A stretch of DNA of 64,000 nucleotides, from assembly GCF_900111765.1 (NCBI RefSeq), contig NZ_FOIB01000001.1, positions 1,054,001 to 1,118,000 of the forward strand, given 5' to 3'. A program made the translations under genes and the position numbers. Below the pieces are notes generated by a model. The model made no database searches. It had not been told where the DNA came from and saw only the letters and a program-made list of their open reading frames with translations. Positions 1-6,997 of this stretch are shown piece after piece. Origin of the DNA: Myxococcus fulvus. Its GTDB lineage: Bacteria; Myxococcota; Myxococcia; Myxococcales; Myxococcaceae. Every line of letters begins with the position of its first letter. Position 1 is the stretch's first letter.

Positions 1-1289
1 GGGCCGAAGCTTCTGGCGAAGAGCCCGTGTCACCTGCACCTCCCAGTAATGACACGAGGTGGGCGCACTGGCTGCGCCTGGAGGCCACGTCGCTGACGCT
101 GCTGCCCCGAAGTGGCGTGGGCCACGACGAAGGTTTCGTGCAACTGGAGCCGCGTGGGGTGGTGAGGAGACGAGGCGCCTTCACCCTCGAAGTCGGAGCA
201 CCGGTGCGGTTGCGACCCTGGGGTGGCGCGGAAGGAGCGGGGCTCGTCAGGAAGGAGGACTGGGACACGCTGTCCGACTGGGGGCAGGTGGTGCGCGCGC
301 TCAGGGTTGGCGGCACGCCGAACTCGTTGTGGATGGGCGCGCTGGAGTCCTACACGCTGCTGTCCGGGCACCTGGTGCGCCGCTACAGCAACCGGAGCAA
401 CCCCGACTACCACCCCGCGGGAGCCGTGGTGACAGGGATGCTGGGCCCGGTCTACGTGGAGGCCTTTGCCTCGGACGTACTGGGCGCACGGTTGATGGGC
501 GCGGAAGTCGCATTGGACGTGCAGCACCTCCTCTTCGGCCGGCCCCTCATTCCCTTGCAGTACCTGCTGTCGCTGTCCGCGGCGCATGACTGGGGACGCG
601 CGGGAGGCACCTCGAAGCCGCTGACGCTGGCGCATGTGGACGGCTCGGCGATGCTCGTGTGGCGCAGGCGCGACGAAGACGGCTTCGAGGTGACGCTGCT
701 GGGAGGCTGGGGCGGAAGACCAGGAGAGGGCGGGGCCTGGGGCGCGGTGGCGGGCCCTGGCGTGGATGCGCTGACCGCGACGGTGGACCTGCGGGCCCGT
801 CTGGAGGGGCGCGTGCAGCGAGGAGGTTTCCGACAGGGAGCCTTCGGCCCGGACTACGAGCTGGCGCGCTTCCTGGTGGCGGGCCCGTCCGCCTTGCCGC
901 TGGCGGAGGCGTCCTTCCCGGACGGAGTGTCCGCGTATGGCGAGGTGATTCTCAGTGGCGATGCAGAACGACTGGGCACGCTGGGGCGGCGCCACCTGCG
1001 ACTGACGATGGGGGTGGAGGCCTTCTCGTGGGGACGGGTGGATGTGGAAGGGCGCTTGGAGGTGCAGGCCTTCCACCGGGACCTCACCGTGGCGGTGGGC
1101 GGGATGGCGCTCGGCGCGGGTGAGCCCGCTGCGCGCTACCTCGTTTCGGGCGAGGCCAGGTGGCGCCTGTTGAGTGGCCGCCTCTACGCGGTGGGACAAG
1201 GCGGTACCTTGCTGTTTCCGACGCCGGAGGGGCCGCTGCGTCCGGGCGCCTTCGTGGCCGTGGGGTTGGGGGTGGACCATGCGCGCTGA
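1..1289 (+). CDS. Unknown protein, 5' end outside the window
   Basis: The frame is open from the first bases of the window to the stop at 1287-1289. A GTG at 27 could start it, but the residues before it (AEASGEEPVSPAPP) read like a linker after a secretion signal, so the true start is probably upstream. At least 420 residues follow, rich in Gly, Val, Leu and aromatic residues in an alternating pattern that would suit an outer-membrane beta-barrel; that is inference only. The stop overlaps the ATG of the following lipoprotein gene by 11 bases, so the two are probably co-translated. In Myxococcus sit loci an accessory gene (sitB) can precede the toxin gene sitA, and this could play that part, but I recognise no family. 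Confidence 0.6.
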   Translation, partial: AEASGEEPVSPAPPSNDTRWAHWLRLEATSLTLLPRSGVGHDEGFVQLEPRGVVRRRGAFTLEVGAPVRLRPWGGAEGAGLVRKEDWDTLSDWGQVVRALRVGGTPNSLWMGALESYTLLSGHLVRRYSNRSNPDYHPAGAVVTGMLGPVYVEAFASDVLGARLMGAEVALDVQHLLFGRPLIPLQYLLSLSAAHDWGRAGGTSKPLTLAHVDGSAMLVWRRRDEDGFEVTLLGGWGGRPGEGGAWGAVAGPGVDALTATVDLRARLEGRVQRGGFRQGAFGPDYELARFLVAGPSALPLAEASFPDGVSAYGEVILSGDAERLGTLGRRHLRLTMGVEAFSWGRVDVEGRLEVQAFHRDLTVAVGGMALGAGEPAARYLVSGEARWRLLSGRLYAVGQGGTLLFPTPEGPLRPGAFVAVGLGVDHAR

Positions 1290-3486
1290 GCGACGGCGGT
1301 GCGGCGGAGCGGGCCTGGCGCTGACCGTGGCGCTGCTGAACGTGGGCTGTGCCTCGTTGCCTGCGAAGTCAGGGGCACAAGACGCCCTGACCTTCCGCCC
1401 CTTCTCCGCGTCCCCCCAGGCCCCATGGAGCACGGAGGAGGCGTCATCTCCGGATGTCGTGTCGGCTTCCTCGGCGACGGGGGCGGAAGTGCCCTTGGGC
1501 CTTCGACGCGAGCCCCTGGCGGATGGGGCTGAAGGCACAGGTGCGCCAGTCACGGAGTCGGCGACGCGCGGAGGGGCCTTCGCGTGTGGGGGACGCTCCA
1601 TGCCCTTGGATTGGCCTCACGTGGAGTCCAGCCATGAGGTGCTGGAACTCTTCCTGGCGTGTGCCTCACCTGGGGAGTTCGTGGCCATGCAGCGCGGGGT
1701 GGATATGGCCGCGCTGGTGGCGGCGCTCACGGACTGGGACGCGGTCCGCTTGGGGGCCCTGGGGCCGATGGATGCACGGGCCTCGGAAGTACTGGGCCGC
1801 AAGCGCGCGGCCTTCCTCGTCACGTCCGTGGAGAAGTACGGCGTGCCGTATTCCGAGGTGCTCGCACTCTTCGTCCTCCACTCGGCCTTCGACGACGAAC
1901 TGCGCGAGGTGGTGCGGCTGCTGGCTCGCGACAAGCAATTGGAGGAGACGCTGGGCGTCATGGCCACCGTCCGCGAGGAGCTGAAGCGGCGGGGCCTGTC
2001 GCTGGAGGACTTCCCGGAGCGGGAAGAACAAGCACGTGATGTCCTGCGTGGGCTGGGGCGAGCAGGGCGGGACATGCTCTCCAGCAGTCCGGCGAGCGAT
2101 GGCGCTCGGGGACAGAGCCTCTGGGCGATGCGCGCTGAGCTCCCACCACCCTACCAGGCGGCCCTGGACGAAGTGCGGAAGGTGCTGGCGGAGCGGCACT
2201 ACGCGCCGGGAAGTGTCTCGGTGGGGGCCTTCGACCACCTGACCTTTGGCGTGCCCGTGGGCTTCTACCACCTGGTCGTCGGAGCGGGGCACGGAGCGCG
2301 CTCGCTGGCGCAGGGCAAGTATGAGCAGGCCACGAGAGAGTTGGCGCCAGCCGCGCTGATGGTGGCGCTGTATGGTGGAAACAAGGGCACGCGCGCCCTG
2401 ATGGATTCGAGGGCCGGGGGTCGGGCGAGCTTGCGGCGGCTCTCGGCGTCAGACGTCGACGCACTGAAGACCGTCGTGAAGGAGTTGGAGGAACAATTCG
2501 GCCCCGGCGCGGTCCGCGAAGTCTTCGCCCTCTTACGCGGCGAACGAGAGGTCGCCCGGTTCGCGGCGGTGGAAGGACCGGCGGGCGTCATCGCCCTGCA
2601 CGAAGCCCGAGGCAACCTGCCGAAGGCGCAGGCACTGCTGGCGGAGCGGTATCGAGAGCCCGCGGGGGCCAGCGCAGCGCAGCGCGGTGTGGAGAAGCGA
2701 AGTGGTGGCAGACCGTCCCTCCCACCGGAGGCAGCCGGCATCCCCACGGAGGTGGCGGAAGCGAAGCTGCGGCAGGCGGAAGCCGAGGCTGGAGGGGCGC
2801 GGCTGCCAATGGATGTGGGCCTCCTCGAGAAGCACAGGGAAGCACTGCAGAAAGCCGTGCCTCCTGGAGCGGAGGTGCATGCTCTCTGGCCGGACTATCT
2901 GGCGTATCTGGATCGGCGCACCGTGGAGATCGGGCAGCGGCAGGCGACGAAGGGGCCGCTGGGGTGGGCGGACTACCAGGTGATGCGAGACAGGTACGCC
3001 CGGGGCCTGGCCTTCGAGAGGATGATGGTCACCCTCCTGGAGGAGGATGCGGCCCGCCCGCGCGAGCAGAGACTGTGGCTCAAGGACTTCGATGAGCCTC
3101 GTGTCGTAGCGCATGTGGGTGTGGTGAAGCCGAACGTTGCTGGTGTCCGCTTTGCTGATGTACTTGTTATCGAAGGGAAGCCACGGGTCGACCTTCCGCC
3201 ACGCGTAGAGACGTTCAGCTTCAAGAGCCGAGATCTCAAGTTGCTCAAGGAGGAGGATTTGAAGGCGCAGATGCGGGCTGATGCGAACGACGCCTTACGG
3301 TTCTACGGCGACGTCCTGGATATTCGCAGGCCTGAGCTGATGCGTCGTGGGGTTCCCACTCGGGTCCAGCGGGTACGTCTTGTCTACGAAGGGGGAGTCC
3401 TCAAGCCCAGGGATATCGATATGCAAAGGGCTGCCGTGCGCGACGCGCAGACGAGGGTCCGGGGCGTCGAGGTGTCGTTTCAATGA
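1279..3486 (+). CDS. Large lipoprotein with nuclease-like C-terminus; candidate SitA-type toxin
   Basis: I chose ATG 1279 because it gives a type II signal peptide: basic MRAERRR, a hydrophobic stretch, then lipobox LNVGC with Cys24. The mature protein is about 710 residues. Its long middle part is helical and unassigned. The last 200 residues look like a separate domain with the order Asp (RFADVLVIEGKP), then ETFSFKSRDLK, then helices, compatible with a PD-(D/E)XK-type nuclease. The stop overlaps the next gene in an ATGA. A lipoprotein with a C-terminal effector domain followed by an overlapping gene is the layout of Myxococcus SitA toxins, which are lipoproteins passed between kin by outer membrane exchange. 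The toxin assignment is inference from architecture; the lipoprotein signal is clear. Confidence 0.75.
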   Translation: MRAERRRCGGAGLALTVALLNVGCASLPAKSGAQDALTFRPFSASPQAPWSTEEASSPDVVSASSATGAEVPLGLRREPLADGAEGTGAPVTESATRGGAFACGGRSMPLDWPHVESSHEVLELFLACASPGEFVAMQRGVDMAALVAALTDWDAVRLGALGPMDARASEVLGRKRAAFLVTSVEKYGVPYSEVLALFVLHSAFDDELREVVRLLARDKQLEETLGVMATVREELKRRGLSLEDFPEREEQARDVLRGLGRAGRDMLSSSPASDGARGQSLWAMRAELPPPYQAALDEVRKVLAERHYAPGSVSVGAFDHLTFGVPVGFYHLVVGAGHGARSLAQGKYEQATRELAPAALMVALYGGNKGTRALMDSRAGGRASLRRLSASDVDALKTVVKELEEQFGPGAVREVFALLRGEREVARFAAVEGPAGVIALHEARGNLPKAQALLAERYREPAGASAAQRGVEKRSGGRPSLPPEAAGIPTEVAEAKLRQAEAEAGGARLPMDVGLLEKHREALQKAVPPGAEVHALWPDYLAYLDRRTVEIGQRQATKGPLGWADYQVMRDRYARGLAFERMMVTLLEEDAARPREQRLWLKDFDEPRVVAHVGVVKPNVAGVRFADVLVIEGKPRVDLPPRVETFSFKSRDLKLLKEEDLKAQMRADANDALRFYGDVLDIRRPELMRRGVPTRVQRVRLVYEGGVLKPRDIDMQRAAVRDAQTRVRGVEVSFQ

Positions 3487-4817
3487 GCCTGCCCTCGCTT
3501 CAGACCTTCGATGCGGAGGACAGCCTGAGACTGTCCTTCAATGCGCTCTTCGTTGACGTGCAGCAGTTCGAGGTGGGCCTGGAGCTTTTCATCCAGGCGA
3601 TTCAGGACCACGGGAGAGGCTGGTTGCCGGACGTGGTCAACGGCAAGCGGCGACGTCGTTTCTCCCTGGCTTCCGTCAAAGCGGCGCTGGATGAGAAGCG
3701 TGACCCGTATGGCTCGACCATTGGGCTCTATCGCACGGCAGCGCCCATCGTGGCGCTGACACTGGATGCCGGGGGGCCGCCCGGTCGGACAGAGTTTGGA
3801 GTCAGCCTCAATGTTCAGCCACTCCAGTTCTTCGCGGAGGCCGAGCATTGTTCCAGGTTCGTGGACCTGGTTCGTGCGTGGGCATTGGCGTGTCCCGCCA
3901 CATATCTGTCCGCCCAAAGCGCGGCGGAACGGCAGTTGGCGGACTACCCCAACTTTGGTCGCGACGATGAGACCGCGCAGCGCGACGAATTCGACAAGAT
4001 CTACGAAGTGTTCTGGCTGAACGTCTTCGGCCCTCGCCTCGTGGAGAGCGTGGGTCGTGAGCGGATGCTCTCGACGCCCGCGCATCTCGTGGAGGAACTC
4101 CCCAACGGCTCCGTCCTGCTGGTGCTGCGTCCCACCGCCGCGGACTTCGCGAACGACGAAGCTCGCGTGGCGCAGGCGCGTGCACATGTCCACCTGCGGC
4201 CAGACCTCGACTTCGACACGGTGCTGGACACACTGCGGGCGCGGAGTGCCGTACTCGCTCCGGTGGAGCCGCGCTTCCACCCGGACCTCGCACCGCTGCT
4301 CGCGCGACTGCCGGACGAGTTCGCCATCAGCGAGCGGCAGACGAAAATCGCCGAGCTCAACGCCTTCCGCCCACCGGAGTCGGAGGAGTGGCTGCCAGCT
4401 GCGTTGCCGTCCGATGTCGAGAGCCCTGAGCGTGTGCTCGCGTCCTACGGCGCACTGTCCGAAGGACTCGTGGCGGCGCTGCACACGAAGGTGCCATCCA
4501 TCACGGAGGAGACAGCGGAGTCGCTGACGGACCTGGACTTCTACTTCTGGCGGGAGAACTTCCCGGAGCGGTACGAGCGTCAACTCGTCGACGGGCACAC
4601 ATCCCCGGCGCTCGGAGCCTATCTGGGACACGTGCTGGTGCGGCGGCTCGGGGGGACGTGGGTGCCACGGCGGAATCAGGAAGAGTCCCAGGTGCGCGTC
4701 GGCGAGCGCGTCTGGCTGCCCTTCCTTCGCGCTCGCCGGTACATGCAGTCGCGCCAGTCGCTGCTGGAGTATTCGCTCACCCAGTTCTTTAGAGAGGCGG
4801 CGCGACACCGTCGCTGA
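3483..4817 (+). CDS. Candidate immunity protein for the preceding lipoprotein toxin
   Basis: 444 residues with no signal peptide and no membrane segment, so probably cytoplasmic. It starts inside the stop of the lipoprotein gene (ATGA, 4-base overlap), indicating translational coupling. I do not recognise the family with certainty. The first 170 residues (FNALFVDVQQFEVGLELFI and following) resemble the general style of alpha/beta immunity proteins seen next to polymorphic toxins. The centre has FWLNVFGPRLVESVG and a repeated acidic/hydrophobic pattern, and the C-terminus is basic. The immunity role is inferred only from position after a probable toxin. It is larger than most immunity proteins (100-250 residues), so it might be a fusion of two domains. 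Confidence 0.7.
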   Translation: MSLPSLQTFDAEDSLRLSFNALFVDVQQFEVGLELFIQAIQDHGRGWLPDVVNGKRRRRFSLASVKAALDEKRDPYGSTIGLYRTAAPIVALTLDAGGPPGRTEFGVSLNVQPLQFFAEAEHCSRFVDLVRAWALACPATYLSAQSAAERQLADYPNFGRDDETAQRDEFDKIYEVFWLNVFGPRLVESVGRERMLSTPAHLVEELPNGSVLLVLRPTAADFANDEARVAQARAHVHLRPDLDFDTVLDTLRARSAVLAPVEPRFHPDLAPLLARLPDEFAISERQTKIAELNAFRPPESEEWLPAALPSDVESPERVLASYGALSEGLVAALHTKVPSITEETAESLTDLDFYFWRENFPERYERQLVDGHTSPALGAYLGHVLVRRLGGTWVPRRNQEESQVRVGERVWLPFLRARRYMQSRQSLLEYSLTQFFREAARHRR

Positions 4818-4858
4818 TTCCGTGAGCGCCGCTCCGTCGTGCGGATAGATTTCACGAC

Positions 4859-5404
4859 ATGGGTGATTCTTTCCAAATCATCGTGGACAAGGACGCGTCC
4901 GCGGACGACGCGCCCCGTCTTGCCGCTCGGCTTCGGGACTGGCTTGTCGCACGGCGCATCATCGCGCCGGAGTTGACGGACTGCGTGCTGGGAGGCTCGG
5001 GGCATCGGCCAGGGGCCAGTCGCACCGCCGCGCTGGAGGTGCCCGACGAAGAGTCCTGGTGCTGGGGCCTCGAGACGAACGGTCTCCAGATGGAAGTGGG
5101 CCGGACCGTCTTCTTCACCATCGGCGGCGAACTGACGTGCCGCGCATGTGGCGCGCACTTCGAGCCCGAGGACGGCTGGTCGGAGGCCGTCGACGACTGG
5201 TACGGCGGCAACGACGGCGCGGAATTCAATTGTCCTGAATGTGGAACGCCGGAGCGGCTCGTGGAGTGGAGCGGCGAGTCTCCGTGGGGCTTCGGTCATC
5301 TGGGGTTCAAGTTCTGGAACTGGCCACCCCTGTCAGAGCGCTTCATCCAAGAAGTGACCGAAGAGCTGGGGCACCGGACTCTCTTGGTGCGCGGACATCT
5401 CTGA
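4859..5404 (+). CDS. Zinc-ribbon protein of unknown function
   Basis: 181 residues, starting 41 bases after the candidate immunity gene and probably in the same transcript. The middle holds two Cys pairs, TCRACG and NCPECG, about 40 residues apart, which should bind one zinc as a zinc ribbon. The rest is acidic and Trp-rich (WSEAVDDWYGG, WGFGHLGFKFWNWPPL). Similar small zinc-ribbon proteins of unknown function occur singly in Gram-negative genomes. Its place at the end of a toxin-like cassette makes a second or orphan immunity role possible, but nothing in the sequence proves it. A strong hairpin follows the gene. Confidence 0.75.
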   Translation: MGDSFQIIVDKDASADDAPRLAARLRDWLVARRIIAPELTDCVLGGSGHRPGASRTAALEVPDEESWCWGLETNGLQMEVGRTVFFTIGGELTCRACGAHFEPEDGWSEAVDDWYGGNDGAEFNCPECGTPERLVEWSGESPWGFGHLGFKFWNWPPLSERFIQEVTEELGHRTLLVRGHL

Positions 5405-5434
5405 CCAGAGTTGACGGTTGTCGTCGGAACCCCA

Positions 5435-5481
5435 CTGCTGAAAACAGCAGCGGGCCCGTCCTGCTCGAGGACGGACCCGCT
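5435..5481. terminator. Hairpins between convergent genes
   Basis: Two inverted repeats lie together. CTGCTG-AAAA-CAGCAG is at 5435-5450. A 13-base-pair stem with one mismatch, AGCGGGCCCGTCC and GGACGGACCCGCT around a 7-base loop, is at 5449-5481. Read on the minus strand the large stem is followed within a few bases by TTTT, so it should end the polysaccharide lyase transcript. It may also stop the plus-strand cassette. Confidence 0.7.
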
Positions 5482-5508
5482 GTGGACCTTCACATGGTCG
5501 CGAGCGCT

Positions 5509-6552
5509 CTAGCGACGAGCGCCGCGAGCACGCACCGTCGCCGGCTTGCGCCGACGGCTCAGCAGCGCGGCGAACGCGAGCAGGCCCGTGGCGGCGATGA
5601 ACGGAGCCCCGCCCGTCGCCGTCGCACCGCAACCCTGCGCCGCCTGCGGATTGTCCGTGCCGTCATCCGTGTCGATGACGCCGACGCGCGGCGTGCCGTT
5701 GCCCGGCAGCGTGGGCACGTTGACGATGGGCGGCGTGGTGGGCGTCGGCGTGGGCTCGGGCGTCGGCTCCGGGGTGGGCGTGGGCTCGGGCGTCGGCTCC
5801 GGGGTGGGCTCCGGTGCAGGGGCGGGCGGAGGCGGCAGGACGTCCTCCAGCGCGGTGCTCATGGTGAAGCCGTCGTGGTACACGCTCGCCTCGGGACGGA
5901 TGCTGTCCTCGCGGTACAGCCCGAGCTTCAGGTAGTTCATCTCCTTGCCGAACTGCGTCGCCCCCATCGTCTTCGGCAACACCAGCTTCCCGTTGTGCCA
6001 CAGCTGCACGAAGCCGACCTTCGCGTTGGACGACCACTTCACCTGCAGGATGAAGTCGTGCCACTGGCCCTTGTTGATGGACCCCTTCCAGGGGATGTCA
6101 CCGTCCGCGCCACCCACGCGCAGGTGCATCTGGTCCCCCTTCACGAAGAACTCCAGCGGCGGCGAACCACAGCAGCCCTCCTGGTGCCACTGCGCGAAGA
6201 CCTGCCACCCATCCGAGATGGGGTAGTTCGACGGGAACATCGTGCTCCACTTGTAGAAGTACGTGGAGCCCTGCTTCTCCTCGCTGATGTAGAGCAGCTC
6301 GTTGCGGTTGCCGCTGGCGCCGATGGGGTCATCGCCCTGACGCACCGTGGCCTTCAACGCATAGCGGCCCTCACGGACCACGTCCGACACCACCTGCAGG
6401 CGGCTGTTCGCGACGCTCTGCGAGCGCGTCCACTGCGAAATGTTTCCGGTCTCGAAGTCGCCCTTCCACACCACCTCCGCGGACGCGAGGGGGGGAACCA
6501 GCAACACCAGGGCGGCGAGTCGAAGGAATGCGGTCAAACGAGGTCCTTTCAT
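5509..6552 (-). CDS. Secreted polysaccharide lyase-like protein with MYXO-CTERM tail
   Basis: Begins with a type I signal peptide (MKGPRLTAFLRLAALVLLVPP, cut near ASA). An in-frame ATG at 6567 is possible but adds nothing recognisable. Residues about 25-225 (WKGDFETGNISQW; WQVFAQWHQEGC; WHDFILQVKWS) fit the jelly-roll polysaccharide lyase family often annotated as heparin lyase-like; the polymer cut is unknown. A proline-glutamate-threonine linker follows, then a short segment ending in a Gly-Cys-containing motif, one membrane helix (FIAATGLLAFAALL) and SRRRKP. That tail is the MYXO-CTERM signal, which is thought to anchor proteins for surface display in myxobacteria. The protein is therefore a cell-surface, probably nutrient-scavenging enzyme. 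Confidence 0.85.
   Translation of the reverse strand: MKGPRLTAFLRLAALVLLVPPLASAEVVWKGDFETGNISQWTRSQSVANSRLQVVSDVVREGRYALKATVRQGDDPIGASGNRNELLYISEEKQGSTYFYKWSTMFPSNYPISDGWQVFAQWHQEGCCGSPPLEFFVKGDQMHLRVGGADGDIPWKGSINKGQWHDFILQVKWSSNAKVGFVQLWHNGKLVLPKTMGATQFGKEMNYLKLGLYREDSIRPEASVYHDGFTMSTALEDVLPPPPAPAPEPTPEPTPEPTPTPEPTPEPTPTPTTPPIVNVPTLPGNGTPRVGVIDTDDGTDNPQAAQGCGATATGGAPFIAATGLLAFAALLSRRRKPATVRARGARR
5747..5806 (-). repeat. Two 30-base tandem repeats coding the Pro-Glu-Thr linker
   Basis: Two exact 30-base copies (5747-5776 and 5777-5806) with partial copies beside them encode the EPTPEPTP linker between the lyase domain and the MYXO-CTERM tail. Such coding repeats can change copy number by slippage and so alter linker length. 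Confidence 0.8.
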
Positions 6553-6567
6553 TCCGGGTTGGCGCAT

Positions 6568-6997
6568 TGGGACATCCGGCCGGCCGTGCTACTTCCCGCT
6601 CCCGCTCGTCCGCCAAGCCCCTGGGTGTCGTGCCCTCGGTCCGCCGCCCGGTGGGGCACGAGGAGTCGGGGCGCCCTCGGCCTCGCTCGTCGCTTGCCGT
6701 CCACCGCAATGATTCCCGGTGGATGAAGCGACGCGCCGGAAGTGGGAGCGCGCGGCACCTTGGGCTCCCGCAGCGCTCGCCCGCTGTGCGGCCCGGGGAC
6801 GCGGCGTCTTCTTCCGTGCCTGCGTCCGCGCGGGAAATTCTCCCAAGAAATGCCCACGCCCAAGGACCTGATGGGATGTGCGTTCGTACAGAGGCGACAG
6901 GTCCGGTGTGGGCCTAAAGTCGTCGCCAGCCGGAGGGTTGGTGTAGAACCCGACCGGTGGGTGACTGTCTGGGGGAGACAGCGCCCGAGGGGGCAGC
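6568..6997. other. Intergenic region between divergent genes
   Basis: About 430 bases separate the polysaccharide lyase and CHAT genes, which point away from each other, so promoters for both should lie here. I see no confident -35/-10 pair. A small perfect hairpin, CTGTCT-GGGGG-AGACAG, sits at 6965-6981, just before the GAGGGGG ribosome binding site of the CHAT gene, and could affect its translation. Confidence 0.5.

Noticed and set aside
30..1601. 523-codon minus-strand open frame at the left edge
   Set aside because: Covers two plus-strand genes that overlap each other and have normal codon use; no recognisable protein.
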